This document shows, in pieces, positions 24,940 through 34,318 of a stretch of 64,000 nucleotides of DNA. Every line of letters begins with the position of its first letter. Position 1 is the stretch's first letter. Below the pieces are notes generated by a model. It worked only from the letters and a program-made list of their open reading frames with translations, had not been told where the DNA came from and did no database searches. The stretch lies in assembly GCA_028277985.1 (NCBI GenBank), contig JANQFG010000208.1, forward strand, positions 1-64,000. The letters run 5' to 3'. This DNA is from a bacterium. Its GTDB lineage: Bacteria; Desulfobacterota; DSWW01. The position numbers were made by a program, and so were the translations under genes.

Positions 24940-25007
24940 GACTCTCTCCTCTTTTCACCAGGGAAGACCCCTGAGACGATATGCGCACACCTTCGAAGAT
25001 CTTTTCT

Positions 25008-25967
25008 TCAGGCCCAGACCAGCTCGAGCGCCTCCTCGGGTGTGGGGAACGGACTCGACTCGGCGAACTCCTCCGACTCCGCGATCTGTTGATCGATACG
25101 GGCGATGATCGCCTCCTTGCCGGCCTCGTCGAGCATCCCTTCATCCATGAGCTTCTTCTCGAGACGGGGGATCGGGTCCTTCTTCTTCCACTCTTCCAGA
25201 TCACCCTCTTTGCGGTATGCCTGCGGGTCTCCCACGTAGTGGCCGTCCCATCTGCAGGTGATCGAATCGACCATCGAAGGGCCGCCACCCTCGCGCGCCC
25301 GTTTCACTGCTTCCGAGGTCGCCCGGTAGACATCGAGTACGTCGTTGCCGTCCACGGTCACGCCGGGCATACCGTATCCCTCGGCCCGCTTCGCCAGGGT
25401 GTCGATCTTCAGGTGGAAGTCCCGGTGAGAAAGCTCGGCGTACTGGTTCTGCTCTGAAAAGAAGACCATCGGCAGGTTCCACACGGCGGCCATGTTCATC
25501 ACTTCATGCACGATGCCCTCGTTGCTCGCCCCCTCGCCGAAGTAGCCGAGCACCACCTTGTCCTCGCCCCGGAGCTTGCTCGCCATTGCCACGCCTGCAC
25601 CAAAGGGAAGCCCGCCTCCCAGGATGGCGATGCCGCACAGGATCCCTTTGGCCGTGTCCGCAAGGTGCATCGAGCCGCCGCGGCCCTGGTTGCTGCCGGT
25701 CTTCTTTCCGTAGAGCTCGGCCATCATCTTCTTCGGATCCATGCCCTTGGCCAGACACTGGCCGTGCCCACGGTGGGTCGGGCAAATGGAATCGTCCTCT
25801 CTCAGTGCAAAGGCCGACCCGGTGACCGAAGCCTCCTGGCCGATGCAGACGTGCACCCAGCCCGGAAATTTCCCGGCTTTGAAGAGTTCGGCAGCCCTTG
25901 ATTCGAACCGCCTGATCAGGACCATTCGTTCGTACATCTGAAGCATCAGTTCTTTTGTCGGTTCCAT
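25008..25967 (-). CDS. 2-oxoacid/acetoin dehydrogenase E1 alpha subunit
   Basis: A 319-residue TPP-dependent decarboxylase/oxidoreductase alpha subunit, closest by eye to acetoin dehydrogenase (AcoA-like). It has GRGGSMHLAD, then FGAGVAMASKLRGEDKVVL. The TPP motif reads FGEGASNEG with the downstream Asn in EQNQY, where the consensus is GDGA...NN, so Glu replaces the usual second-position Asp. I chose the ATG at 25967, 20 bases after the TetR stop and behind AGGAAGT; the longer frame overlaps tetR. The reaction is oxidative cleavage of a 2-oxoacid or acetoin-like diketone. Confidence 0.88.
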   Translation of the reverse strand: MEPTKELMLQMYERMVLIRRFESRAAELFKAGKFPGWVHVCIGQEASVTGSAFALREDDSICPTHRGHGQCLAKGMDPKKMMAELYGKKTGSNQGRGGSMHLADTAKGILCGIAILGGGLPFGAGVAMASKLRGEDKVVLGYFGEGASNEGIVHEVMNMAAVWNLPMVFFSEQNQYAELSHRDFHLKIDTLAKRAEGYGMPGVTVDGNDVLDVYRATSEAVKRAREGGGPSMVDSITCRWDGHYVGDPQAYRKEGDLEEWKKKDPIPRLEKKLMDEGMLDEAGKEAIIARIDQQIAESEEFAESSPFPTPEEALELVWA

Positions 25968-25986
25968 ACTTCCTATCCTCACTTGG

Positions 25987-26631
25987 TTACGTGCTCGCTT
26001 CCTTGTAGACGCCATGACAGATAAGCCCGATCGCCACATCCGCGATCTCATCAAGAGAGAATTTCCCCTTTGGCCTGTACCACTGATAGAACCAGTTCAA
26101 AGTCCCGAGGATGAGCAGGGCCGTGATATTCGGGTCGAGTTCCTCCCGGAACTCTCCTCGCTCTATCCCCGTTTGAATGATTCCGGTAAGACGCCTGTGA
26201 AACTCGTCTCTACGGGGGATGATTCGTTTGAGTGTCTTCTTGTCCAGGTGCTCCATCTCGGTGAAGAAGACCGCAATCTGATCGAGATAGTCGTGCATGA
26301 TCGAGGCATGCATCCGGATGTACTTCTCCAGCTGTGTCTTCGAGTCCGGTTCCGGGTCCACGTTTCGCCTCACCCGGTCGAACATGGCCGTTACCATCTC
26401 GTCGTGGAGTTCCCGGAGCAGGTCCCCTTTCTTGTCCACGTGATGGTAGAGACCGCCCTTGGTCAGCCCCACCGCATCCGCAATATCCGTCATCGAGGTG
26501 CCCGGATACCCCTTGCGCCGAAAGAGCTTGAGCGCCGCCGAAAGGATCTGCTCCCTCGTACGCTCGCTCTTTGCAGCCCTCTTGCGTGGCTTGCGCTGGC
26601 CAGAACCTGTTTCCGACGGATCCTTCCCCAT
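25987..26631 (-). CDS. TetR-family transcriptional regulator
   Basis: A 214-residue repressor. The N-terminal TetR helix-turn-helix is clear: TREQILSAALKLFRRKGY followed by GTSMTDIADAVGLTKGGLYHHVDKKGDLL. The ligand domain (residues 80-214) is helical, resembling acyl-CoA-sensing TetR proteins. The ATG at 26631 follows GAGGAGGTTCC; a 15-codon N-terminal extension is not supported. It sits between the crotonase and E1 alpha in the operon whose promoter carries CCGACCGGTCGG. The same box near two other promoters suggests it controls a wider regulon. Confidence 0.9.
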   Translation of the reverse strand: MGKDPSETGSGQRKPRKRAAKSERTREQILSAALKLFRRKGYPGTSMTDIADAVGLTKGGLYHHVDKKGDLLRELHDEMVTAMFDRVRRNVDPEPDSKTQLEKYIRMHASIMHDYLDQIAVFFTEMEHLDKKTLKRIIPRRDEFHRRLTGIIQTGIERGEFREELDPNITALLILGTLNWFYQWYRPKGKFSLDEIADVAIGLICHGVYKEAST

Positions 26632-26699
26632 AGGAACCTCCTCAGAAAAGGTGGCTTGACTGCCTGCGTCCGCCATTTTGCAGCCCCCTGAATGGTTCT

Positions 26700-27482
26700 C
26701 TACTTGCCTTTGAATACGGGCGGCCGTTTTTCGATGAACGCGCGCATTCCTTCCTTCTGGTCCTCTGTGGCAAAGAGGAGCAGAAATTCGTTCAGTGCGT
26801 ACTCGATCCCTCGATCTCTGTCCAACTCGGCAGCCGCGTTCACCGCTGCCTTCGCAGCGGACAGGGCCAGAGGAGAACGTTGCGTGAGCTTCTGGGCCAG
26901 TTCCCAGGTGACCGATTCGAGCTGATCCTTCGGAACGACCTGGTTGATCAGTCCGATGCGGTGGGCTTCCGGTGCATCCAGGAAGTCACCCGTCATCAGG
27001 ATCTCCATCGCCTTTGCCTTGCCGACCCATCGCGGCAGCCGGACGGTCGCGCCGGCACCCGGGATGACACCGATCTTGATCTCCGCCAGGCCCAGCTTCG
27101 CATCTTCACTCGCAATCACCATGTCGCAGCACAGGCTGAGCTCGGTTCCACCGCCCGGGGCAAAACCATGGATAGAGGCGATCATCGGTTTTCGGATGTT
27201 CTCGATCATGTGGAAGAAGTCGACCCAGAGACGATTGTAGGCGAGCTGCTCGAAGGGGCCGTTGTCCTTGATCTCGTCGATGTCGGCTCCAGCGCTGAAG
27301 GCCCTGTCACCCGCGCCCCGGAAGACGACCACCCGGATCTCCTCGTCGTCCCGGCATTTCTCCATCGCGTCGATACACTCGTGGAGCATGTGGGTATTGA
27401 ATGCATTCAGCACTTTGGGCCGGTTGAACGTGACGAGCGCCACGTGTTCCTTGACTTCAAAAAGGATCGTTTCATACGCCAT
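26700..27482 (-). CDS. enoyl-CoA hydratase/isomerase (crotonase family)
   Basis: A 260-residue crotonase-fold enzyme expected to hydrate a 2-enoyl-CoA. FSAGADIDEI supplies the first oxyanion-hole segment and HGFAPGGGTELSLCCDM the second. The two catalytic glutamates of hydratases are both present (in GGTELSL and in LGLAEIKIGVIPG). It is the first gene after the TetR-box promoter, with tetR 69 bases downstream, so beta-oxidation and the dehydrogenase complex are probably induced together. Confidence 0.92.
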   Translation of the reverse strand: MAYETILFEVKEHVALVTFNRPKVLNAFNTHMLHECIDAMEKCRDDEEIRVVVFRGAGDRAFSAGADIDEIKDNGPFEQLAYNRLWVDFFHMIENIRKPMIASIHGFAPGGGTELSLCCDMVIASEDAKLGLAEIKIGVIPGAGATVRLPRWVGKAKAMEILMTGDFLDAPEAHRIGLINQVVPKDQLESVTWELAQKLTQRSPLALSAAKAAVNAAAELDRDRGIEYALNEFLLLFATEDQKEGMRAFIEKRPPVFKGK

Positions 27483-27521
27483 ATTGGACTCCTTCTCAGG
27501 TTCGAACTTCGCAAATACCTA

Positions 27522-27533
27522 CCGACCGGTCGG
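27522..27533. promoter_or_regulatory. TetR-type operator at the crotonase-tetR promoter
   Basis: The perfect 12-base palindrome CCGACCGGTCGG is placed about 15 bases downstream of a minus-strand promoter (-35 TTGACA at 27577-27572, -10 TACATC at 27553-27548, 18-base spacer). Binding here would cover the start of transcription. The box is repeated with small changes at 42052, 42137 and 47568. Confidence 0.75.
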
Positions 27534-27547
27534 ATTGTTTTATCCTA

Positions 27548-27577
27548 GATGTATCACGTCTGATTTCATCTTGTCAA
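27548..27577 (-). promoter_or_regulatory. promoter of crotonase-tetR-dehydrogenase operon
   Basis: On the minus strand TTGACA (27577-27572), an 18-base spacer and TACATC (27553-27548). The operator palindrome follows immediately. Confidence 0.6.
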
Positions 27578-27663
27578 GTGAAAAACCCTAATTCTAATGA
27601 TCCGCATCATGTACATACCCAAACACCGGCTCGTCAGACCCGACCCAGCAGTCGGTCCTAGAC

Positions 27664-29748
27664 CTACAGCTTCAGGGCAGCCCGCGCCCCGTCGTGCACA
27701 CTCCCGTCGAACCAGGCGTTCGCGTCTTCCTTGCCGTCGCCGATCAGGAACAGCTCGGAAACCTTCCCCTGAAGGGCCTGGTAGAGGTCGTCGTTCTTTC
27801 GGTCCTTCTCGATGATCATCACCGTGTCGCCTTCGATGAGCTTCCTCTCTCCCTCCTTGGTCCGGATCCAGACACCCTTTTCGGTGATCTCTTCGTATTT
27901 CACGCCGCTGTGAACCGGAATCTGCCGTGCCCCGATCCAGATGTTCCAGACGATCTGCAGGTGGAAATTCATGCCGTCCCAGAGCTCTTCCCCTTCCTCC
28001 AGGATCACGACATCCCGGTCCCGCTTCACGTAGAACTCCGCGGATTCCGCGCCTTTCAGGTCCCCTCCCATGACGATGATCTTCTTGCCGATGGGTAGGA
28101 ACATCTTGGTCAGCTTGCTCATCACGGTCGGCCCGAACAGCTTGAGCAGCTCCTTCGACTTCTTCTTGAGTTGGCCCGTGGTCACCACGTGCTTCAGGTC
28201 GACACCGGGGATGTCCGGCACCTCCAGCTTGCTCCCCGGAGACACGATGACCGCGTCCGGCTGCTCTTTCTCAACGAGCGCTGCATCCACTTCCGTACCC
28301 AGCTTAATCTTCACGTTGTTGAGCTTCTTCAGTTGCTTCTCGTACCATTCCAACATGGGCCTGACCGTGTCGAAGTCATGACCACTCTCCTTGATGAAGG
28401 CGGAGAGCGGCATCAGTCCGCCGAGCCATTTATCTTTGTCGTACAGAACCACATCGTGTCCTCTGAGGGCGGCAACACGTGCCGCCTCCATTCCCCCCGG
28501 ACCCGCACCGACCACCATGACCTTCTTCTTCTTCTCGGCCGGGGCAAAATCCTGTCCGTCGCCCATCTCGAACTCGTGCCCCATGAAGGCATTCCAGCGG
28601 CACTCAATCGGCAGGTTCAACCAGAGCTTTCCCACGCAGTGCATGCATCGCGTACAGGGACGGATGTCTTCGATGCGGCCTTCCTCGAGTTTCTTCGGAT
28701 AGGCAGGGTCCACCATGAGATTACGGCCCATCCAGATCAGGTCGATCCGATCCTTATTCAGGGCCTCTGCAGCACTGTCGTAGTTGTACCCGTTGGAGGA
28801 GGTCACAGGGATCGACACCGCCTTGCGTATTGCCTCCGCCTCGGGAAGCATGGCTCCCGTGGGGATCTGGTCCCGGAATTCCTTGGTGCTGGGCAGCGGT
28901 TCGGGCCAGTACACCTGCTGCGGCGCCCAGCAGCAGAAGTACTCGTTGTACCCGTAACCGCTCGATTGGATGTAGTCGAGCCCCGCTTCTTCGAACATCT
29001 TCGAGAATTCGATCGACTCCTCGATGGTCGTGCCCTCTTCGATGCCCCATTCCTTGGCCGAAATCCTGCAGCCAAGAACGAAGTCGTCTCCGCACAGTTC
29101 TCTGGCCCGCCGGATGATTTCAACGCCGAACCGCGCGCGGTTCTCCAGGCTGTCGCACCCGTACTCGTCGTGACGCTTGTTCTGGTATCGGGAAAGGAAC
29201 GCGTTACCGAGGGCGTAGTGGGCGAGATGGATCTCCGCCCCGTCCAGCCCTGCCTTCTTTGCCCGGAGGGCTCCCTGGGCCCACTGTTCCTGGATATTCT
29301 TGATCTCCTCGATGGTGAGCTCTCGCGATTTATCGAGGGCCGGCTCGGACGGAGGATCGATGGCCGAAGGCGCAACAGGCTGGACGCCGTCGATTTCCTG
29401 CTTGTGGGCAGGCCCTGCGTGTGTTATCTGAACGATCGCCTTGGCGCCGTGCTTGTGAATCGCATCCGCCAGCCGCTGCCACCCGGGCAGATACTTGTCA
29501 TCGTCCAAGCGGGGATGGGGGAGGTTGCTGCACCCGAGCGGGTATTCCGTTACTGTCTCCTCGACGATGATCAGACCCACGCCCCCTTTTGCGATGGATT
29601 CGTAGAACTGAATGATCCGGTCGCCGATGGATCCGTCCGGCTCCAGGTAGATGAACCACTGGGACGATTTGGCCAGGCGGTTCTTGAGTTCCATATTCTT
29701 GATCTTGAAGGGGTTGAAGATCTTGTCATATTTTTTCTTGCGTGCCAT
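27664..29748 (-). CDS. OYE-type enoate/aryl-CoA reductase-like enzyme, HYAL subgroup
   Basis: A 694-residue FMN/[4Fe-4S]/FAD enzyme of the 2,4-dienoyl-CoA reductase-BaiCD-naphthoyl-CoA reductase superfamily. The barrel block reads HLAHYALGNAFLSRYQNKR and DEYGCDSLENRARF instead of the usual HGYLxxQFLSP and YGGSxENR. This form is shared only with the enzyme at 51709-53709 in the window. Cluster ligands are C-x2-C-x2-C-x11-C (RPCTRCMHC). The FAD site is VMVVGAGPGGMEAARVA. RBS AGGAGGTGC. It is the last gene of the nine-gene operon, 10 bases after the hydrolase-like gene. The substrate is unknown. Confidence 0.88.
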   Translation of the reverse strand: MARKKKYDKIFNPFKIKNMELKNRLAKSSQWFIYLEPDGSIGDRIIQFYESIAKGGVGLIIVEETVTEYPLGCSNLPHPRLDDDKYLPGWQRLADAIHKHGAKAIVQITHAGPAHKQEIDGVQPVAPSAIDPPSEPALDKSRELTIEEIKNIQEQWAQGALRAKKAGLDGAEIHLAHYALGNAFLSRYQNKRHDEYGCDSLENRARFGVEIIRRARELCGDDFVLGCRISAKEWGIEEGTTIEESIEFSKMFEEAGLDYIQSSGYGYNEYFCCWAPQQVYWPEPLPSTKEFRDQIPTGAMLPEAEAIRKAVSIPVTSSNGYNYDSAAEALNKDRIDLIWMGRNLMVDPAYPKKLEEGRIEDIRPCTRCMHCVGKLWLNLPIECRWNAFMGHEFEMGDGQDFAPAEKKKKVMVVGAGPGGMEAARVAALRGHDVVLYDKDKWLGGLMPLSAFIKESGHDFDTVRPMLEWYEKQLKKLNNVKIKLGTEVDAALVEKEQPDAVIVSPGSKLEVPDIPGVDLKHVVTTGQLKKKSKELLKLFGPTVMSKLTKMFLPIGKKIIVMGGDLKGAESAEFYVKRDRDVVILEEGEELWDGMNFHLQIVWNIWIGARQIPVHSGVKYEEITEKGVWIRTKEGERKLIEGDTVMIIEKDRKNDDLYQALQGKVSELFLIGDGKEDANAWFDGSVHDGARAALKL

Positions 29749-29758
29749 GGAGCACCTC

Positions 29759-30559
29759 CTAAGCTGGGGCTTGTTCGTTCAGGAATTCATCTATTTCTTC
29801 TGCGAGTCTGTCCGCGCAATTGTCCGGGGCATAGGTACCACAGCCCGGCAGCACCGAGGATTGCGCTTCGGGATAGGCGTCGCATACGGGTTTGAAGTAT
29901 GGAAAAAGAACATCCTCCTCTCCGCAGAGAAGGAGCATGGGGCAGGTCACCTTGGAGAAGAGCTCGTAGGAATCCTGGTTGAAAACGGCTATGTATGCCT
30001 CGTGCCATCGTTCCCCGGCCCTCAGCGTATCGAGCGCTTCCCTGTGGCAGAGATCGGCAGGGTGATTCGGGTCGAGCCCCACCACGCGATCCCAGATCTT
30101 TGCGAGATGGCTTCCATCCGGCTGGATCACCATCGGGTCGATGGCGGTATCGAGCCAGTGCTGCCTCTCTTCCTGACTCAACCAGACAGGTCCCTCTAGG
30201 ACGATGCTCTTCACCCTCTCGGGTGCGACGGCCGCCATCTCGACCGCGATCGCTGCTCCGGTGTGATGTCCCACTGCGTGGAATTCTTGAATGCCAAGGT
30301 TCGAGAGTGCTTCGAGCAGGATCGACACATAGTAGGGCGTCGTGGCCGCCTCCGGGGGAAAGAAGCTCTGGCCGAACCCGGGCGTGTCCAGCGCGTACAT
30401 GCGGTACTTGCCTTCCAGGCGCCCCATGATCTTCTCGTAGCTTTGAGATGAGCTGGCCGTCTGGTGGAACATGGCTACAGGAGTCCCAGAGCCACCCTCT
30501 GCGGTGCGGAAGTGGATCTGCCCGTCCCGTGTATCTACATATCCTTTCTTGATAGCCAT
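29759..30559 (-). CDS. alpha/beta-hydrolase-fold protein with altered catalytic residues
   Basis: A 266-residue alpha/beta-hydrolase fold protein. The nucleophile elbow is VGHHTGAAIA, so His stands where Ser, Asp or Cys is normally found (G-x-Nuc-x-G). The acid is present in LLCGEEDVLF. The usual late GH motif is LPGCGTYAPDN, with Thr in place of the catalytic His. The oxyanion region MFHQTASSS is unusual too. A classical esterase mechanism is therefore doubtful; C-C bond cleavage, lyase or binding roles are possible. It lies between the MMPL transporter and an OYE reductase, with RBS GGAGGTCG. Confidence 0.75.
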   Translation of the reverse strand: MAIKKGYVDTRDGQIHFRTAEGGSGTPVAMFHQTASSSQSYEKIMGRLEGKYRMYALDTPGFGQSFFPPEAATTPYYVSILLEALSNLGIQEFHAVGHHTGAAIAVEMAAVAPERVKSIVLEGPVWLSQEERQHWLDTAIDPMVIQPDGSHLAKIWDRVVGLDPNHPADLCHREALDTLRAGERWHEAYIAVFNQDSYELFSKVTCPMLLLCGEEDVLFPYFKPVCDAYPEAQSSVLPGCGTYAPDNCADRLAEEIDEFLNEQAPA

Positions 30560-30676
30560 TCGACGACCTCCCGTCTTCCGAGCAAAGGAAGCCTTATCTT
30601 TTCAGGCAGGGCTCGATCGTTTCGCATCGAGCTTCTGTCTTCGAGGGACCCAATACCGAGCGTACCTTCTCACGCC

Positions 30677-33040
30677 TCATGCGGTCTGGGTGGATGCACC
30701 CGATGTCCCATTCGCCACGATGAACGCGGGACGAACGATCAGGATCACCGCGGGCATGACCAGCAAGGCACTCAGCGCGGCGACAGCCATCCAGACAGCG
30801 ATCAGGATCGCCATTTCCGCCTGAAACCGCAGGGAGGAGAAGAAGTACCAGAGAGTCGTCGTCAGGACGAGTGGGGTTGCCGTAAGGACCACGCCTCGAC
30901 CTGCGCCGAGCAGCCCCTTTTCCACGGCTTCCGCTATGTCCCCTGACCCTGCAAACTCCTCTTTGATGCAGTCCACCACGTAGATCGCGTAGTCCACACC
31001 CAACCCGATACCCAGGGCGGTCACCGGCAGGGAGTTGATGTTCAGACTGATCCCCATGAAGTGCATGAACGTGAACGTGATCGTATTGGAGAGCAGGAGG
31101 GGGATCATGAAGTACAGCCCCGCCGTGCCGTAGCGATAAGTCAGGGCGCTCGTTATGAGAACAACGAGCAGTGCCAGTGCCGCGCTCTGCAACTCGATCC
31201 GGAACACCACCTCGTTCACCGCAGCCAGCACACCGACGAGACCGCCGGCAAGCTGGAAGGTCGCGTTCTTGAGCGGATTCGCATCGATAAAGGCCTTCAT
31301 CCGGGCTACAGCCGTCCGCAGCGTCCCCCCTTTGTGGTCCCGAAAATACAGAGTAATCCCGGCAGTCTGGTACACCATATCCGAGAAGCGGTCCAGATCC
31401 CCGGGATCCGAACCGGCGAGGAACATGTAAAGCAGCTCGGCATTTGCGAAATTGTCCCATCCAATCTCTTCAAACCTCGGGTTGTCTTCGTAGAGCACCC
31501 GCTTCGTGCTGGGGATCAAGTCCGCGAGCGAGATGCTGCCGCCCACCTCCTGCTGCCGCTCCACATATCGCTGGAATCGGACAATGCTCTGCAGTACATC
31601 CGGGTCCTTCAGCACATCCTTCTCTTCGCCTCGCACGACGACGAACATGCGGTCCGTACCCAGGAAAGTGCTGTTGATCTCTTCCACCGCGACGTTGTAC
31701 TCCGAATCCTGCCACAGGAGCGGGGTTCCCGGGTTCGCGTCTCCGATCTCGATCTGGTTGCCGAAGTACCCGCACACGGCGATCAAGACCAGGGCGACCG
31801 ACACGATCACGGCCCTGCCCTTGCTGCTTGCGCAACTCCGGGCGGCCCAGCGCAAGAAGCCGCTGATCGCGGGATCGATGCTCAAGCGATGGGCATACTT
31901 GTGCGGATTCCTCACATAAGAAAGGAGCACGGGCGTCAGGATCACACCGGTGACGGAGATGCAGGAAACCCAGATGGCACCGATGATCGCTGTCTTCTGG
32001 AGGAGCGGAATCGGCGCCAGGGCCACCATCAACACGCCTCCCGCATCGGTGATCACCGCCAGGATCCCCGGCTTGAAGAGCTGCCCCAGAACCGATTGGG
32101 CCGCTGCCCTGGAGTTCTCCATGCCGCCGGAAATCATCAGATCGAACCGGTTCACTGCCTGCACCGAGTGGGAGACGACCCTTGCGGTGATCAGAAAGGC
32201 GATGACGACGCCCAGCGGGTCGAAGTTCATACCCAGGAGTCGGGCGATCCCGAGCGCCCAGATCGCGCTCACGATGGCCGCCAGCATCGGCACCAGGGTG
32301 CCGCGGTAGCTGCGCATGAAAAACACGAAAAGAAGGAGCCCGAGCGCCCCCAGACTGGAGACAAAGATCGTGATGGTCTGGGGAAGCTTCGCGTTGATGA
32401 TTCCCTGGAGGATCGGCTCTCCCACCACACTGATCTGGATGTCGTCACCCTCGTACCGGTCCAGGATCTCCATGATCTCCCGGTAGACCGTCGGGTAGTC
32501 CATCTGTTGTTCGATGAAGTCCACGGTGATCAACGCGGCCTTCAGATCCCTCGACACGTAGGTGCCGTAGACCAGTCGATTGGCCAGCACCGCTTCCTTG
32601 AGCTTTTGCATCGCCTCGGGCGACTTCGGCAGATAGGGCCACATAAGGGGCTTCGTCTCCACCCCGTAGGTGCCGGCCCGAACATCCCGGAGCTTTTTCG
32701 AGGCAAGGGAGATGATCTGGAACTCGTTGACCCCGCTTACCTTGAGCAGATCCTTGCCGATACTCTGGACCTTGCCGAGGACTTCCAGATTGAATATGTC
32801 CCCTTCCTTCACACGGACCACGATCGACACGAGGTTGGATCCCCCGAAGGACCCTTTGTAGGCGTTGTGCACCTCCATGTAGGGATGTCTGGAGGGAAGG
32901 AGATCATCGAACACGGTCTTCACCTGCGCCCCGGTCGCCAGGAAGAGGAAGACGGCCGTGAGGATGCCGATCACGCTCAACACCCAGGTCCGCCGTGCGA
33001 TGAAGAACTCTGCCAATCGTAGTATGACGCTCGTTTTCAT
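30677..33040 (-). CDS. MMPL/RND-family transporter
   Basis: A 787-residue inner-membrane exporter with the RND plan of two repeats, each one TM helix, a large periplasmic loop, then five TM helices. TM1 is at about residues 17-37 and the first loop runs to about 225. The TM2-6 block is followed by a second loop (about 435-620) and a final five-helix block (IELQSAALALLVVLITSAL onward). LGMNFDPLGVVIAFLI is typical of the MMPL/HAE-3 branch that handles lipids and hopanoid-like molecules. With the DUF1302, DUF1329 and YCF48 genes it forms a recurring envelope module, probably for a hydrophobic substrate. Confidence 0.85.
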   Translation of the reverse strand: MKTSVILRLAEFFIARRTWVLSVIGILTAVFLFLATGAQVKTVFDDLLPSRHPYMEVHNAYKGSFGGSNLVSIVVRVKEGDIFNLEVLGKVQSIGKDLLKVSGVNEFQIISLASKKLRDVRAGTYGVETKPLMWPYLPKSPEAMQKLKEAVLANRLVYGTYVSRDLKAALITVDFIEQQMDYPTVYREIMEILDRYEGDDIQISVVGEPILQGIINAKLPQTITIFVSSLGALGLLLFVFFMRSYRGTLVPMLAAIVSAIWALGIARLLGMNFDPLGVVIAFLITARVVSHSVQAVNRFDLMISGGMENSRAAAQSVLGQLFKPGILAVITDAGGVLMVALAPIPLLQKTAIIGAIWVSCISVTGVILTPVLLSYVRNPHKYAHRLSIDPAISGFLRWAARSCASSKGRAVIVSVALVLIAVCGYFGNQIEIGDANPGTPLLWQDSEYNVAVEEINSTFLGTDRMFVVVRGEEKDVLKDPDVLQSIVRFQRYVERQQEVGGSISLADLIPSTKRVLYEDNPRFEEIGWDNFANAELLYMFLAGSDPGDLDRFSDMVYQTAGITLYFRDHKGGTLRTAVARMKAFIDANPLKNATFQLAGGLVGVLAAVNEVVFRIELQSAALALLVVLITSALTYRYGTAGLYFMIPLLLSNTITFTFMHFMGISLNINSLPVTALGIGLGVDYAIYVVDCIKEEFAGSGDIAEAVEKGLLGAGRGVVLTATPLVLTTTLWYFFSSLRFQAEMAILIAVWMAVAALSALLVMPAVILIVRPAFIVANGTSGASTQTA

Positions 33041-33085
33041 GCCTCAAGAATCCTCATTGTCAGGATCTACGGTCACCCGTCAGAA

Positions 33086-34081
33086 CTAGAAGATATAGGA
33101 CCACTGCCCCTTGTCGAGAACCCCCTGGGACCCTCCCACGATGTAGAGGGCCGAATTGAAAGGCGCAATCGATGTGTGCCACAGGAGTTCCGTATCCGAC
33201 AGTCGATTTGCCTTCCAAGACTGGGCGGCCTTGTCTCCGATCACGTAGACACCTTGATTTCCCACGCACACCCAGGAATCGGCGCTTTCGTGCCAGGTCA
33301 CGTCCCAGAGATGTTGAGCCGTGGGCTTGTCGGACAAGAGCGTCCAGTTGTCACCGCCATCCGAGGTGGTCATGATGACGCCTTCCAGGCCAACGATGAT
33401 GCCGTTGTTTGCATCCCGGAATGCGACGTTCATGAGACTCGATTGGACCAGCCGATCCACTTCCTCCCAGGTCTCGCCGCCGTCGACGGTCCTTTTCGTT
33501 CGGCCGAATTCGCCGACGACCCACCCGTTCTGCGCGTCACTGAAAGCAATCCCGTTCAGGCCAACGTCCTCTTCCGGAATCAACCTCTCCCAAGAGGCAC
33601 CATAGTCCTCCGTCCCCAGCAGCGCACCCATGACCCCAACGGCCCACCCCTTTCCGTCCGGCCCCGATTCCACCGCCACCAGCTTGTTCGCCACCTTGGA
33701 CCGGGGGGACGGCACCTTCTTCCACTTCTTGCCCCCGTTTCCGGTCACCACCACCGCCCCATCGTTACCCACAGCGACGGCACGGTTTTCGTCCCAGGCC
33801 GCGATGTCCTGAAGGTGGTCCGTGATGTCCGTTTCCTGGAGCGCCCAACTCTCGCCGCCGTCGTCGCTCCGCACGACCTTGCCGTTGCTTCCGGCCATCC
33901 AGATGGTCTTCTCACCCAGGGTGACCACGCCGTAGAGGTTGTCACGTGGCTCCACCACGGAAGCGGTGAATTGGCTCGCATCGAAGGACGCGGGCATGAG
34001 ATGTTCCGCTTTCCTCGCCACCGTCACGAGGACGAAAGCCACCCCGCAGAAGACGATCCAGCTTATGATCCGGTTTCCCAT
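33086..34081 (-). CDS. YCF48/BNR-repeat beta-propeller, membrane-anchored
   Basis: A 331-residue protein with one N-terminal TM or signal anchor (residues 5-22) and a six- to seven-bladed propeller built from YCF48/BNR repeats: SDDGGESWALQE, GNGGKKWKKV, TEDYGASWERL, TVDGGETWEEV and TSDGGDNWTLL, each preceded by a GWAVG-type strand. It is related to HCF136-like assembly factors. In bacteria this family regularly accompanies MMPL, DUF1302 and DUF1329 genes, as here, and is probably periplasmic. It starts 45 bases upstream of the MMPL gene. Confidence 0.85.
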   Translation of the reverse strand: MGNRIISWIVFCGVAFVLVTVARKAEHLMPASFDASQFTASVVEPRDNLYGVVTLGEKTIWMAGSNGKVVRSDDGGESWALQETDITDHLQDIAAWDENRAVAVGNDGAVVVTGNGGKKWKKVPSPRSKVANKLVAVESGPDGKGWAVGVMGALLGTEDYGASWERLIPEEDVGLNGIAFSDAQNGWVVGEFGRTKRTVDGGETWEEVDRLVQSSLMNVAFRDANNGIIVGLEGVIMTTSDGGDNWTLLSDKPTAQHLWDVTWHESADSWVCVGNQGVYVIGDKAAQSWKANRLSDTELLWHTSIAPFNSALYIVGGSQGVLDKGQWSYIF

Positions 34082-34215
34082 TCCATCTCTCTCTTATTCC
34101 CCCCCTCCCCCTGGTTCACAGGGTCCAGAATCCTGCTTTTTGCCTATTTTTGAGCAGACTCCTCTTGTCTCCGGTTCTAAAGGCCCCTTACACGCGGGTC
34201 TAAAACGGAGAGGCG

Positions 34216-34265
34216 TTCCCCCTCATGCTCCCTGCGCGGAGGGGGAAGCAGGAAGCATGGGGGGA
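34216..34265. terminator. intra-operon hairpin, possible attenuator or terminator
   Basis: TTCCCCCTCATGCTCCCTGC (34216-34235) pairs imperfectly with GCAGGAAGCATGGGGGGA (34248-34265) around a 12-base loop. It lies in the 237-base gap between the DUF1329 and YCF48 genes. No clear T-run follows, so partial termination or mRNA stabilisation are both possible. Confidence 0.4.
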
Positions 34266-34318
34266 CAATGGCATGTGCGTTCGATGCCCGCCTTGAAACA
34301 GAGGACTGCCAGCGAAAT

